A stretch of DNA of 64,000 nucleotides from Embiotoca jacksoni (taxonomy: Eukaryota > Chordata > Actinopteri > Embiotocidae). The DNA lies in NCBI GenBank assembly GCA_022577435.1, contig JAKOON010000012.1:16706085-16770084 (forward strand). Reading direction: 5' to 3'. Made by a program: the position numbers and the translations under genes. The notes under the pieces are model-generated. The model saw only the letters and a list, made by a program, of their open reading frames with translations. It was not told where the DNA came from and searched no databases. This document shows positions 36,780 through 50,423 of this stretch, in pieces (the stretch's first letter is position 1; the number at the start of each line of letters is the position of its first letter).

Positions 36780-36789
36780 ATTGTGCCTC

Positions 36790-36965
36790 TGGGGATGGCA
36801 TTGGTGGTTTGTCAGTTGGCCCGCAACTTTAGGTCAGACTGAAATATGTCAACAGCTACTTGCCTGATTGCAAAGAAATGTTGTACAGACCCCCACAGGA
36901 TGAAACCCTCTAACTTTGGTGTTCCCCTGACTTTACCTCTACTGCCACACTGTGGCTAACAGGTA
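36790..36965 (-). repeat. R4 teleost interspersed repeat (minus orientation)
   Basis: The sequence contains GGTCAGACTGAAATATGTCA, CAACAGCTACTTGCCTGATT, GAAATGTTGTACAGACCCCC and TTGGTGTTCCCCTGACTTTA. I recognise these as a diverged copy of a repeat common in teleosts, with the usual text GACTGAAATATCTCAACAAC. The reverse-oriented relative is at 42555-42770. It sits immediately right of the mosaic element. Confidence 0.65.
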
Positions 36966-39900
36966 AGGGAACTGGGCAGATACTGGGTAGATAGTCATGA
37001 TGTTTGGGATCCTCAGTCACGTTCCTGTCAGCATGAATTGTAGTTATTACTATTATACTTTTTCTGCAGTGCAATCAGAAGAGCAATTTTTTTTTAAATT
37101 TTGTGAGTTTGATTTTTCTTTATGAAAAAATGCCTCCACTGACATTCTCATCAGCCAGAGCCTTATGTTGTGTTTAGTGCAAAGTGTGCTGGTACTCTGC
37201 TCAAAGATCACAAAACGTATTAATACTTGTTAATATAGCCTTGTGCCTGAATAGGTCAACGTTACAGCAACACTTGCAGAAAGACAACTTGCAGCCTTCA
37301 TCAAGGTCTCACAACATGTTTGTTGCTTATATCCCACGTGTTGCTGGAGTTTGACCTCTTCAGACTGTTTCCATTTAACATGCACCTTGGAAGTAGGTGA
37401 AGTTGAGTCATGTCTTTGCTGAGGACTCATGTTTCTTTATCATTTGTCTCTCCGCACAGTTACATTACATTCCAAATTTCTGCTTATCAAGAAAATTGAG
37501 CTGCATTATAGGCCTACAAGGTGCTTCATAAATCAAATTTATTATTTTCTCCCATCATCATCATGTATTCACCCTTAAGGATTACCCCCTAGAGATCTAC
37601 ACACACAAGATTTGCATACCAAGACGCTGCACGCCAAAGTGGCCGCATCCACTATAACTATCAGACACACACAGCCAGACATACACACCCTTCCCTCCAG
37701 ACCGCCGTCACAGCGCTCCAAGCACAGCTGTCAAAACTCAGGGACTTCCAACACAACAAGAGTGAGAAGGCTCGGGAGGACCAGACAAAGACAGTGAGAG
37801 GAAAAGAGATGTTGAACTGACACTTCTGGACAACTGAGATGCTCTGGATCGGGTCCATATACACGTTACACTCACATTCTCTGCATCACGTCTCTTTTTC
37901 CCCCTCTTTCAGTCTTTCTTGTCACTCATGCTATTCACGTCCCTCTGTCCCCGATGCTCTCCGTTTCCTCCCCTACCTCTACCTCTCTTTTGCTCCAGGC
38001 ACGGACTACTGTTGTCTCACATCAGCTCTCATAACAGCTCCGGGAAGACCTCCCTCAACCTCACGCCTCACATGTGAGTCCACACGTCCGAGAGGAGTAA
38101 TAACACTGAAATCCTCCAAATCAGGTCATGTCAAATTAAGGGAGGTATTTCGGGAGCCCACCCAAGTCTCCGAAAGGGGTCAAGTGAAAGCTTTGCTCGA
38201 GGCCATATTTGCATGTCAAAATACACTCAATGACTCAGACTACATCACAGAGTGGGACTGAAACCTGGTCTCTAGGTGTCTTATTCTCTCTGAGATGCTG
38301 CAGATTTGTTTGTGTGAAGTCAGGTGTGGATACGGGTGGGAAATCCTGCTGGCATGCAAGGATTGGCAAATCAAAACGTTTGACTTTAATTGCAGCAAGC
38401 AAGTGCTTCTCAGTTGAACTGGCTGCAATAATATTTTTCTATCATTTGCATTCCAAATCCTTCGTAATAGGAACAACTTTAGCACTGAGAAGTTTGTGTT
38501 TATTTTAACTGCTGATGCCACGTTTGGACACAGAAATCACGTGTTTCCTGATGTTGACTTCACCTTAGCATACCTGCTTTGCACCTTCTTGGTGCTCTGC
38601 TGCTGGAAATAATGCCTATAGGAATCTAGAGTGCTGCTAAATATATCACTTTTATCTCGGCTTCATCTCTGATTACAAAGAGATGTGTTGGACGCTGATA
38701 AGGTTTGGACCTTGCTTGGACTTACAATCATTTGGCAGCTCAACAAGCATTCCAAGGAAGTTCAGACGACCTGGTGATTTATTGCCAGGATGTGGCTGTG
38801 TAGCGAGAGTGTGTAGACTCCAGGTTGAAGTAGCTGGTGGCACGGCAGGTCAGCGAGATAGCTGAGCTAGGTAGCAGTCTGGGACTCATTCGGGAAAGCT
38901 CCCAAGGGGGCTGTTGACTGGAAGTAGGTGGTAAATCCCCATTCTGAGGACTTTGTTTCTGCTCATATTGTGTAACATCTTGTGAGGGAATTTGAGCTAA
39001 TCTAACTTCACACACCCAGTCATTATGGAGTCTATTGTGTTGAAAACTGAGAAGAGAACAAATGGTTGTAATTACTGTCTGTGGACCCAGACACAACTCG
39101 CTTCATTAACTCATCTTTAAACGTATTTATTAGAGAATATGACCTACATCTTTTCTATATGTAAAAATAATACACCTATTTATTAGACTAAAAGGCTAAA
39201 TTGGGGCAGCAACAGATTTTTTTTCTTGTCAACAAATCCCATGAAAAGACCAAATCCAACAATTGAATTCATATTACAAGTATAATTTGTGCAGCCAAAA
39301 GCCTGATAAATCATCTCCAGAGGAACAGAAGGTTTCTCTGTTCTACCCACTTCCAATGTGTCTATTAAAAACACATCAATGAGCCTCACTATTACACCTG
39401 ACATGATGAAAATGTTGTAAGAACATTTTGACTGTATCCATTAATATGGACCTGCTGTTGTGAACATCATTAGATGATCACTAGAGCACCAAATATGAAT
39501 CTGCCACTGAAATAGTTCCCAACAAATGACATATTTACTGTCATTTGACCAGTCTTTGCAGTACCCAACTGTTTTAGGAAATTGTAGGGGGAAAAGCATA
39601 TCTGGGATGCATTTTTTTTTTAAATTTGTTTATTGTAAAAAAATAAATAAAATAAAACCAGTTTTACCCCTAAATAAAATGCTGTAAATATTCCCCTCAG
39701 ACCTGTGTTAATTGATTTACTTGGTGGAGGCACAATCAGATAAGCACTTTATCAATTTGATATGGCAACCATAACAATCGAAAACAGCTGCCTACTTTTA
39801 GCTTGACACAACATTATAATTTTTTCGTAGTCAGGTTTCAGACCACCTTTAGGCCTCCTTTTATCTCAGTTTTGGTCACTATCAAACCCTACAAGAAATA

Positions 39901-41458
39901 TATGTTTTTTTAGAAGTTAAATGCTTTACAATGTTTTCCAGCTAGTTTCTCACCTTGTCTGTCTGCTGTTTGGTTCTGAGCTGGCAGCACACAGTGAGTT
40001 GAGAGCAGTGAGCGTTAACCAAATCGATAAAGTGACAGCCCATACAAAAACAAAACAATTAGCTGAGCGATGCAAACATTTTCTGTTGAGCTGATGGGGA
40101 GTACAAAATCCTAATTATCTGTGGGTTCATCACTACGAGCAATATGACAGTTCAGATCATTTTATATAGCTTTATTATTTGTAATAATGCTTAGTGCAGC
40201 TTTAAGTTCTGGTGTTGGCTTCTTCAAAGTGACAAATCAAAATCATGGCTGCTCTCATGTTTGTTCAGAGAAACCTAGACTCAACAATATTAGCTTGTTC
40301 ACTTTTTTGTTTTTTTGTTTTAAGATGGTGGGCTTAAAAAAATGTCCATTTTGGAACCCTTTATTGTTATTTAGAGACACCACTTGCTGCTGTTAATTCA
40401 ATGCAGAGCTGCAGCCCCAACAACCTTCTTATCGTCGTTATTGCCTCTGCATGTTCACTACATCTAAATAAACTCTAAACTCACCTGCATGCTCCATCTG
40501 AGCTGATGTGTACTGGTCCTCGGCAGCCGAATAAGATGCCAGGCACTTCTCAAGTGCAAGGAAATGGTGCGGTTTCACAATTCCTAGATTAGGACTGAAA
40601 TCTGCAGTTCCCCTACCACTTTAAGTGGCTGTGGTGCACACACAAACCCACTGAGACCATAGAAACATACACAGTGGTTTAGTGTTGGGCTGAGGCCAAG
40701 ATAAATGACTGCTTCAGGTGAAAACAAACCATGGCCCCAGCAGATTCTTTTTTTTTTTTTTTTTTTTTCCATTTGTAAGTTTTGGGGCGACTTCTCTTTG
40801 TGTATCAACTGTTCTTAAACATATGCTCCACTTTGGCTCTTCAACCCTCCAACACTCCTCAGGCTTGTGAATTATTCAAAATGAGGAATTCAAGTTTAAA
40901 TGGTGCTCTGCAGGCCCAATGCTTCACATGTGTCGAGGACTAAAGGTGGAACAACCCTTTTCGAATCCATTACAGCAGACATTTGGGACGTTAAGTTTAG
41001 GAAAACAAAAGACAAAGACTGAGAATTTGTCATTCGTGGAGCAGGTTCTTGAAAGGCGGAGAAAAAAATGACATATTACAGGACCAGACAGACACAAAAT
41101 AAAAACCCTCAATTATTCATTGGCTCCAGTTGACCACAGGAAAAGTCCCCGTGCTGCAGTAAATCCTTGTCAAGTAAATGATCCAGTGACACAGCAAAGG
41201 TAAAAATCCCTGTGTGCAGTCGTATAATGATATGTTGTGCTTATGAGCCAGCAATACATGTTATGACCTACTGTAGCTGTGATACACAAGATAAGAGCTC
41301 AATTGCAGTAATTTCTTGAAATATGCCAGAGCAGCTAAACAAGTGAACTGGATGTTTACGAGAGGTTTTTACTTCCACATGAAAGATGTAGCTAATATAT
41401 TTAGTTCTAAAAACAAGAGTACAATCATGTGAAACAATATGAAACCATCTTTCTTTTG

Positions 41459-41514
41459 AGTGATCACCTGAGTGCCACCTGAAAGATTTCAGTGATCACC
41501 TGAGTCCCACCTGA
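41459..41514. promoter_or_regulatory. Duplicated TGATCA-CACCTG module
   Basis: Two 24-base copies of AGTGATCACCTGAGTSCCAC followed by CTGA (41459-41482 and 41491-41514), offset by 32 bases, differ at one position. Each holds two CACCTG E-boxes, so four occur in 56 bp. CACCTG is the ZEB/SNAI and general bHLH recognition core. The following 200 bp (to about 41710) is low in repeats and includes ACAATTATGAGCTC. Confidence 0.4.
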
Positions 41515-42554
41515 GGGCTCGGGGAAAAGCCCACAGAAGCCCCGAATGGCTTCAGTTAAGAGAACAATTGCTTTAGTCACACAATTATGAGCTCAGGGTG
41601 ACTAAATGCAAAAGGCCCTGAAGGAGCGTTGCTAAAGATCTCTGGCATCCCATTCAATGTGGTCCGCCCGCCCCCCGCTGCTCATTACTGGGACCACCAG
41701 CTGGGAGCAATATTTCTGAAATGAACAACAACATAGCCCCAACAGCCACGAGTGATTCAGCTTCAATTGACAACCATGTTGGAAAAATTAGCAACAAAAG
41801 CTACTGGCTGAACAGAAAGCAACAACTGGTGGCTTCATCAGAGCTTTAGTGTCGTCAGAAAACAACTCTTTTCTAAATTGTGGAATTGCAGTTGAGTCAC
41901 AGGCTCAGACAATAAATTATAGCATGATATTATATTTGACTCAGTAGCAGAAGAAGGACTCGGACGTACATGGGTAGAGGTATCATTCATCACCAAAATG
42001 TGCTCAAAGTATCAGAATTAAGTGTTTTTATGAAGCAAAGGTGTCAAATTATTAGCATTATCATGTATGGCATTCTCGTTTTGCAGTTATTTGAAAGTAT
42101 TATAATGTTTTTATATACACGTTGGTAGTTTAACAAAGCAACATATTTTATAAACTGGTCAGATTTTGGAGTGAAGTCAATGTCAGAATTGTATTTGTGC
42201 ACAGTACTTGAGTAATGCACTTAGTTATGGTCTGTCACCGATATTACATGTGTATTAGCTGGTACATCAGTATTATTTACTGCCATGCTAACGGCTTTGT
42301 GACACCGCACTGAGACACACTGATGCTTTCAGCTAAATGAGCTTTCTGTAAGCTAACCATGCTCACCATAACAATGTTAAAATACTGATATTCAGAAGGT
42401 ATTATGTTTATAAAATACAGCTGAGGCTCACGCTGTCAGTTTTTCAAGTGTTTGTAATGAACCAAAGAGTTGCACCGTTTTTACAATACATCCCGAGAGG
42501 AGCAGAAATGTGTGTACCAACGTGTAAAAGTACATGCCATTGCATAGCTCTTGA

Positions 42555-42770
42555 AGTATTTCACTCACAACCACAAATGTGAATTGTATGGTGGTGTTCA
42601 AGGAAAAGTCAGGGAAATCCCAAATGATTCATCATCTGGGCTCCAGTGATTTGTATACCAAATATCATGACAAGTCATCTAACACTTGTGGACTAGAGGG
42701 AAGCAATAACTGACTGATTAACAGACATTGCCATCCTCAGAGTGTCGTTGCTAATATGACCGAAAGAATC
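42555..42770 (+). repeat. R4 teleost interspersed repeat
   Basis: It contains TTTCACTCACAACCACAAAT, GGAAAAGTCAGGGAAATCCC, ATCATGACAAGTCATCTAAC and ACAGACATTGCCATCCTCAG, all diagnostic of the family. Upstream sequence from about 42220 (ACTGCCATGCTAACGGC and following GCTAA-rich text) may belong to the same insertion. Nothing in it is coding. Confidence 0.65.
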
Positions 42771-45700
42771 CTGGGTAACAAAATCCTACGTATGCAATAT
42801 GGTCCACGTAACAATTGAATGTGCTTTTTATGCCGCATTTCCCCGGCTGATCTCCTACAACCAGAAAATGTTACAACACAACTCACAGCTTACATCCACT
42901 GACTGACTGATCATCTTGTCCCTCCAGCTATATGATGTTGGTCTCAGCTCACGTCATTTTCATGCTGTTCAAACATTTGTGTTTTCATACATGTGCTGCG
43001 AGACAATCTACCAATCAACCTTAATCAGATTCAGTCCTTATTCTTCACACAACTTTACTCTATCGAATACAGAAGTGCCACAAGCTCTTTAAATGATAGA
43101 CAACAGGTGAATCATCCCGTAATGCCCTCAGATTATAAAAATGCAGCGAGGTAACTAAATTATTTAGTGCTAAAGTGAACTAATGGAAAAGCCTTAGATG
43201 AATGGTCTAATCATCTTTTAAGATATTGGTATGTATAGAGTTTGCGGAAAGATTAGCCAATGAATTAATCATTTGATGTACTCATGTTTGTGAAATCCCT
43301 TTCACATGCCAGAGGGTTTCAGGACCGAGGCAGACAATCCATCGCCCTCTCCTCCTCCTTCCCCCTCCTGTTTTCTGTATATCTACGTGTACACAAATGT
43401 AGATTGCATACATGCCCCTCAGAAGTCACCAGGTTTTAAATGAACCTGCAGCCATCTTGGGTACACTGAATAGATTTGTAACTCGGCAGAGTCGCACACT
43501 TCCACCGGGCTCAGTCTTTGCTTTGGCAACAGGATTTCTCCTTGGAGAGGAATGAATGTGCAAATGTGTTACAGGTGGGATTCATTAAACGGAGACCTGG
43601 CACAATGGTAGTTGCTCTGCACAATTACCACGTTACAAAAGCAGAGAGCAGAGAAATGCTAACACAGAGATACAGCGCAGATGAGCATACACTTTGTGCA
43701 CACACTAATGGAAACATGTATAAACATATTGTGCATGTAAGAGCACATCTATGCACATTCTGCATCCACAGCTGAGATTTAACATGCTGATTTCATTGCT
43801 CTCCGATGAGCCTTTCAAAACAAAATAACCTATTAATGGAGCCGTTTGTGCCCATGTTATTTCACAGAGGATGAAGAAAGAAAAAGCTCAAATTTCACGA
43901 GCTCTTTTTATCCCTATTCTGCTCCCACTTCCCTCACCTCTCAGATAAAGCTTGGAGCTGTCAATACTCCATATTTCTGGAATAACAACATGTGATCCTA
44001 ACAGTAACATATGATGAGGACTCCTCCAGCTTCTTCTCATCTTCCTCGTTGTGGCGTTAATTTCTATGAATAATGTATCTCGTGTGTTTGCTGAGCTGTG
44101 GTCACATCACAGAGCATTCCTCCACATTACAACTTCCTTCAGCCTCTTTTTTTTCACATTGCACTGGGACCATTAAAGAACTCAAGGTATTTATTGTGCA
44201 GTGATACTGAATATGTAAGAGGGTGCGAGGTGGAAACTGAAAGTGTTCAACAGATCCTAATTATCACTGACTACTACAATGCATGGAATTCGTTTGCAGT
44301 GTTGGAAGCAATAAAGTCCTGCGTCTTACAGCACTAATGGGAACTGGCTTGCATAGTTGTGTGCTTTTTGATTTGATTTGAGGCGTATTTGAAATTTTCT
44401 CTTGTAAACTCTGACTGGCAGCTGTTTCTTGTCTCTCCACACGAATACATTCTCTGTAATGTGTGTGTGTGTGTGTATGCGAGTGTCGTCAAAACCTTTA
44501 GGATGCATGGGTAAAGCATTAAAGCAGTTCACCATGTGAATTCTTAAGCAGAAACAACATAGTGCTAGAAATTAAATGTTTAATTTATCAGTGAGCAATA
44601 AACCGAATGGTGGCTGATGTTTGCTAATGCCAACAAACCTTAGACATATATTACCCTATAGCTGATATTTTAGCATTCAGCATGTAGCCTAACATGACTT
44701 GTGGCCAACGTGGTAGCTGTTAGCAAATATTACACAAGCCTGCTTTGAATAATATATAAAACAGGCCTGTTAGAGTCAGTTTTAAAGTTAGCGAACATTA
44801 GACTCCATAAGCTGATGGCCATACCAGGCCATGTGAGGCTGCAGCAGCAAAAAGAGTGTCAAGGAGTGAGTTTTACTGCTTATGGATTTAACTTTTCATT
44901 CTCAAAGGGTTGAGTTTTTCATGGGATCTTAAAGTTTTGGCCATATATCTATCACTACATGAAACTATACACAATTTAATTAAGTAAAAATCTTAAAACA
45001 TTGACACAACACAAAAAATGTAAGATTTATTCTACATAAACATAAATAACCAGTTAAAGCGGAAAAGATCATGAACAAAAAAATGAAGCTGTACTGTGAA
45101 ACTATTGTCCTTTCATCAAACATGACTTTACAGACACAATCTCTTGGTTTAACTTGTGCCGAACTTCATCCATCCTGTTGGATTGATGTTTTACACTTGG
45201 GGTTTTACCTCCATAAAGTTTAGATAATCTGGCTACATTGTTGACGCCTTTTATGACCAATCGATTGATCTGGATTGGACTACATCAGCTATTTTTACAT
45301 CCCTTAGTCGTGTGCGTGTAAAGTCCTTCCTCTGTTTTTGTTGTTATTCAGGCTCTGGTTTTTGTTATTAATGGTGTCTTGTAAGCCTATTTGGGCTCGG
45401 CATATTGTTTAAACATGACACAAAAAATTTAAATAATAAAATATTCATAGTAGTTTGTTTTAAAGGAGTGATTTAAACCGGGTTGCACCAGTAAAATATT
45501 CAGTAAGTCCTCAAGTCACGTGTAAATAGGTCCAATCAAAGGCAATCAGCGATAAACATGAAGTTATTGTAGCATTACAAACTGTAACACTACTTCCAAA
45601 AATAATAGGTTTTGAAGGTTTTACAAACTTAACTGCAGTCTCTTTGTATTAAAATACGTATGTAATGAAACATAACTTGTACTTTGAGGTACGTGTTGTT

Positions 45701-47372
45701 TTTGGGAAATGTATTTTGACATTTTCCCAGTTAACATCATTATCAATCTATATTTTGATTAAGTCTGATGTGTTACATGGGTCATATATAATGTAAGCAT
45801 GTCAGTTGGTTCATGCACTGTAAACACATTATGAGTACATCAGTAATGGAAAGTTACTGAGATTATATAAAAATGTGGCCCTGATGTTTTTTGAAGTGCT
45901 GATGTTTATAACTTCAGATACATCAAAATAGACTTCATTTGAAATATTACTTCTGCATGTAAACACACATTAACTTGCACACACCACAGGAATGGAGGTT
46001 TGTCTCCCATTAGACAGCCGTGCGTCAGTCACAACCATCTACCAACCCTTCACACCTGGTGATGAGGGCGGGGTGCGTTCAAGTGACCCGTTTCCCAGAG
46101 TCCACAGCCAGATAATTATTTCCAGTTGCAATTAGAACAACCGCAAGATTTTTTTTCTGTGTGAGCAAAGGGGATCAGCAAAATATCCTTTCCCCTGGTT
46201 TTTGCTTTTCTGACACGCTTGTATAAATACCCTCCACTTGGTCAGGGGAGTGCCTTTAGGGGAGCTATCAAAGCATTCATAAAAATCAAGATGTATGTGA
46301 CATCCAGTGGATATCCCCCCGCGCTGCACACGGCAGGCCAACTCAGGAGGGGCAGAGTTGGGGTAAAATGTTCCCTCTTTTCCTCCCTGACTAGCAGCTG
46401 ATGCCTGATTGACTGTGATGGGCTTTTTTGCACCCTGCACGTGTTGTTCGGCTCAGCCCTCGCTCCGTCGTCTGTCCTCTCAGCATGGTGTTTCTCTGGC
46501 TTCTGCTACCTCTAATGTGCGTTTTGTCAGTCCAAAACTTGACCTGAAAACATTCGCCTGCTCGTGTGCTTCTCAAATAACTCTTCCAGCGCAGCGGTCC
46601 TATTCCTCCCATGCTTCTTTTACAGATTAGGCCCTGCGTCGGCGTATGTAAAAACACAAGAAGAGGCAATCGGATATTGGGAACATGACTGTGAATGAAT
46701 GCATCTGCACGTGTGGATCCGTCAGCGTCGCCGGGCAGCTTGGCTTGCGTGTCAAACATTTATAAAGTCGGTACTGATGACACGCACACTCGTATCTGGT
46801 GATCAGAAACTCTGGGAAGGCGGCCATGATGGAGGGCTGCCTGACTCCCGTGTGTTCGGCCCTGTGAGGACTGATTGTTCTGTCTGAAAACAGTTAGAGC
46901 AAACTGGGAACGCTGACTGAAAAGGAAACAGATTTGTTGGGGGAACGGTGCAAAGCAGCGACTCGGATGTCTTTGAGAGCTTTAAAGAGAAACACAGAAA
47001 TACCTCAGATTTGCTGTTATGGTAGACACGTGATTAAATGTGGTCTCAGGAGGAAATGGCTATTTGTATTAGACGTGCTAGTGTGTAGCTTTGTGTGAAT
47101 TTAGCAAAATTCAGCACTTTTGGAAAGAAACAAAGGAGCTGATATTTGTTCTCTCTCGTCCTAGGTTTCATTATTTCTCCTGTGTGTCGCAGAGACCATC
47201 ACAAACCTGTAGGGGGCAGTGTTTGTTTTACTCTACAGGGTCTAAGTCTGGCCATAACTGGGCATATATGGTGCAGGTGAGAGCAAAGACTGCTGCGACC
47301 AGCCTGCAGAGATGGCTACATACTTTCCATTCTTTAATGAAGCCCCTCAATGGGTCCTGCACTACAGCACTT

Positions 47373-47375
<3 letters not shown>

Positions 47376-47449
<74 letters not shown>
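47376..47449. repeat. (AC)n microsatellite
   Basis: An uninterrupted AC tract of about 73 bases. It produces artificial long frames on both strands (THTH and CVCV). Confidence 0.97.
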
Positions 47450-47453
<4 letters not shown>

Positions 47454-47999
47454 ATACACACTTTCCACTGGTGCAAGGCTCCTGATAATAGACTCTACAT
47501 AGGAGGCCTGTGAAGTATTTGGAAATGCCACATAGCTGCGAGGGTGTAGACGTTTGAAGGACACTAATGCAAGAGCTGAGGCCTAATATAAACAGCATTA
47601 TTCACATGAAAGCCGGGCCGCAGCCATTAGGGCTGTGCACAGAGGTGGCACTTCTGCACCAGCACTCTAATGGCACTTGTCGTTTAAGCATGCAGATCTG
47701 CTTGCACGCCGATTCCTTTGTAACCTGTCCCACCTGAAACAATCAGCTGTAAAATCATTTGTCACTTTTTATTTTAGGCGAAGATTTCCCAATCTCTTGG
47801 ATCTCATCAAATCATAATCCAAGTCTTCATCCAAACCTTCAGGGCTTTTCTTTTTTTTTTTTTAAACCATGTGCTTTTTGTGTGCCTATTATCCCATAAT
47901 AGCAATCAATATTCTGCTGAGAAGCAACTATAGCAGCTGTTCAAATACACTCTTTTCCATTGTGAAACCCTGAATTGCACTTTTTTTTTTCATTTCTTT

Positions 48000-48480
48000 T
48001 TCATTTTGAGGCTTGTAACTTACAACCGCCTGGAGACTGTAGCTGGCCAGTGCATCAGTTTCTCACAAAATTATGAATCCTAAAGAAACGTCGGCCCACC
48101 ATAAAGCTGTTGAACTCCAACATCTTGTGCGGCAAATGCACCACACCTGACCACTGTCAGCAGCCGTGTAGCGTGGCCATCCCACCGGCAGCAGATTGTA
48201 ACATGAGGCAGAAGAAAACATCCTTGTAATGTTTGAGGAAGATCCAATCGGAAGAAGTGGGGAGTAACATAAAGTAAAGGGGAGGATGAATAACACATTT
48301 ATTTTTTGGCCGCCGCCGCAGCGCTCCAACCAGTAGGAAATTAAACAAATGAAAGCGCTTTGAAAGTCAGAGATGACAAAGATTAATTAGATTTGAATTG
48401 TTCTCACCAGCCAGGAAGATTGAGCTGTTTTGCCTGTTAATGGTATGGTTCTGATCAGAGAGACGCCCAAGCTGGTTGTT
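48000..48480. promoter_or_regulatory. Candidate conserved non-coding element
   Basis: A non-repetitive block with CpG-containing words and dense transcription-factor-like sites: ACAAAATTATGAATCC, ACCATAAAGC, TTGGCCGCCGCCGCAGCGC, GACAAAGATTAATTAGATTT, and AACAATTC on the minus strand. Open frames through it (minus 48063-48348) have no recognisable domain. Its character is that of a developmental enhancer. This is inference only. Confidence 0.35.
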
Positions 48481-49847
48481 GCATGGATGTTTTTGGCTTC
48501 TTTACTCCACATTTGTCTTGTCAACACGTTTACCAACTTCCCCTTTCACTGATGTGATTTTACACTGTTGTCAAAAATGACTCAAAACAGAATGATAAAA
48601 TGATGATTTGTCATTTTTTTTCCCCCCTTGATGTAATGTTTTCTTTTTGTATGTTTTTTCAGTACTGCTGTTTAATTCGAGCCACATTGCTGCAACTCTG
48701 TACTGGTTACAGTCCAAATAATCCCTTTGATAAATACAGCAACACACATGCCGTTACTTATAATGCAACCAGTGTTGCTTTTATGCAGCAGATTGTATAA
48801 GCTGTATAACGAGCTTCAAACCACTTATTTTTAGATTGCAGAAATAACTTTCATCATATAAAATTGAATCAAAAATGTTATTATTTGCTAAAGGAGTTGA
48901 AAATAAAGGAAATTCTCAGTAGGCGTTTGTGAGTGAGTGACACACTTTTCTACGGGATTTAAACAAACCGTTGACTCGTTCCTGGTTAAATCCCGCAGTG
49001 CCAGTCTGTGACCCCTCCACTGGCCAAGCCCATCAGAGATTAAAGGTGAACACAGGGGCAAATCAGTTATCAAATCAGAAACGCTCATCGTCAACTTCCC
49101 ACTGTGCCATTACTGCACAGGCGCACACACACACACATACAATCAACCCTCATCCTTCCAGCTATGGAGGTCAGGACCCCATGTACCAGTACCGAGAATG
49201 GAATGAGGGTGAGGATGTATGACCCCTGAAGACAGAGCTGATCATTTTCAGCAGGCCAGGGATGATGTATTGGAAATTTCTGATTTTGGTAGGACTTCAC
49301 ACTCAATAATTATGGTCCAACATAAACAGAACCTAACAATTGATAAAACAATGGATGAACACAGATGAACTCTGAAAAAAACATTCTGTCTTTGCAATCA
49401 TTTGCCTGCTAGTTTTTACACGTTACAGGATATCATATTGTAATAAGTCATCACCCACAAATATGCACAGTCAGGAAAACTCCCTTGTCTTTTAGAAATA
49501 TGTCTTGTGAAATTCCCTTGTTACGAATGAGGCTTTTTGTGTTTCCTTTTCAGATTCCAAATTGGACACCACAATACAGAATTACCTACTTTATATGTAT
49601 GATAACAGTATTTGTTGGACAGTGCCTGAATAGCCTCCTTGTTTTCAATAAAAGGTGAGAATTCTGTGTCTGCAACCATTTCAGCACAATACAGTTGGAA
49701 AAATGAATGGAAGAGTTCAAATTTAATTTCTTGCTGAACTTTGTCACCACGCTTATATAGACGAGCTATATCAAGCTTTAACTATAGCATCTCTCAAACT
49801 TAGACATTATATTATACGTTTTAAGGGGGCTTACACGAGGGACTATT

Positions 49848-50080
49848 TTATTGAGCAGCTTCAAGTATTTTCCTGAAGTTTCTGCTGGTTGACTGGCAAC
49901 CTCACTGTGACGACAAGACTCCAGGAAGTCAGCTAAGGTGGTAATAATGTTTTTGCTGCCTTTGGTTAGCTTCGGACCAAGCCATACCCTACTAGCTTTT
50001 CCAATGTTTCCCGTCTTCATGCTATGCTAAGCTAACTGGCTAATGGCTGAAGCTTCATATTCACCCTTTTTGCGAGCAGT
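49848..50080 (+). repeat. R5 teleost interspersed repeat
   Basis: It contains CTCACTGTGACGACAAGACT, CCAGGAAGTCAGCTAAG, TTGGTTAGCTTCGGAC, TGCTAAGCTAACTGGCTAAT and GGCTGAAGCTTCATATTCAC. This is the same order as a repeat I know from many percomorph introns (GCTAACCGGCTGCTGGCTG type). A 30-base fragment of the other end of the family (AAGGAATAGTTGGACATTTT) lies at about 4320. Confidence 0.7.
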
Positions 50081-50364
50081 ATTGATTAGAACCCGACTAG
50101 ACATATTGATTGAGATTTTATTGGCTTATTTTGGCCAATCACATATATTTCGGTATCAGGGTATATGTTGGCGATATGCGCCAATAGAAAACCTTTTTTA
50201 CAGAACAAGTTGCTAAGAAAAATGCTTGGAAAAAGTTTGAAATTTCTCTATTTGTGTGTTTTATAATAAGCTACTTAATTATTAAATTGTGAAGTTTACC
50301 TTTTCAGTGCACTGATGAACAACAAACTGTAAAACATTCTGCCTCCATAACTTATCTAAAAGAG

Positions 50365-50423
50365 TTAAAAAAAAATAAAAATAAAAAAAAAATAAAAAAA
50401 AAATATATATATATATATATATA
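50365..50423. repeat. A-rich and (AT)n low-complexity tract
   Basis: Runs of A interrupted by single T, followed by an AT dinucleotide run. Confidence 0.95.

Larger units (their letters stand above)
36970..49847. other. Gene desert segment
   Basis: No recognisable exon in 12.9 kb. It contains the R4 repeat at 42.56 kb, the AC tract at 47.38 kb, a poly(T) run at about 40748, the E-box module at 41.46 kb and the candidate element at 48.0 kb. Text near 44640-44830 (TAGCATTCAGCATGTAGCCT) may be a further decayed repeat. Confidence 0.5.

Noticed and set aside
37839..38261. 140-codon plus frame rich in Ser, Thr and Pro
   Set aside because: No domain, no splice-framed neighbours, and the composition follows local CT-rich DNA.
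47091..47513. 140-codon plus frame with a His-Thr run
   Set aside because: Its length is due to the CA microsatellite at 47376-47449.
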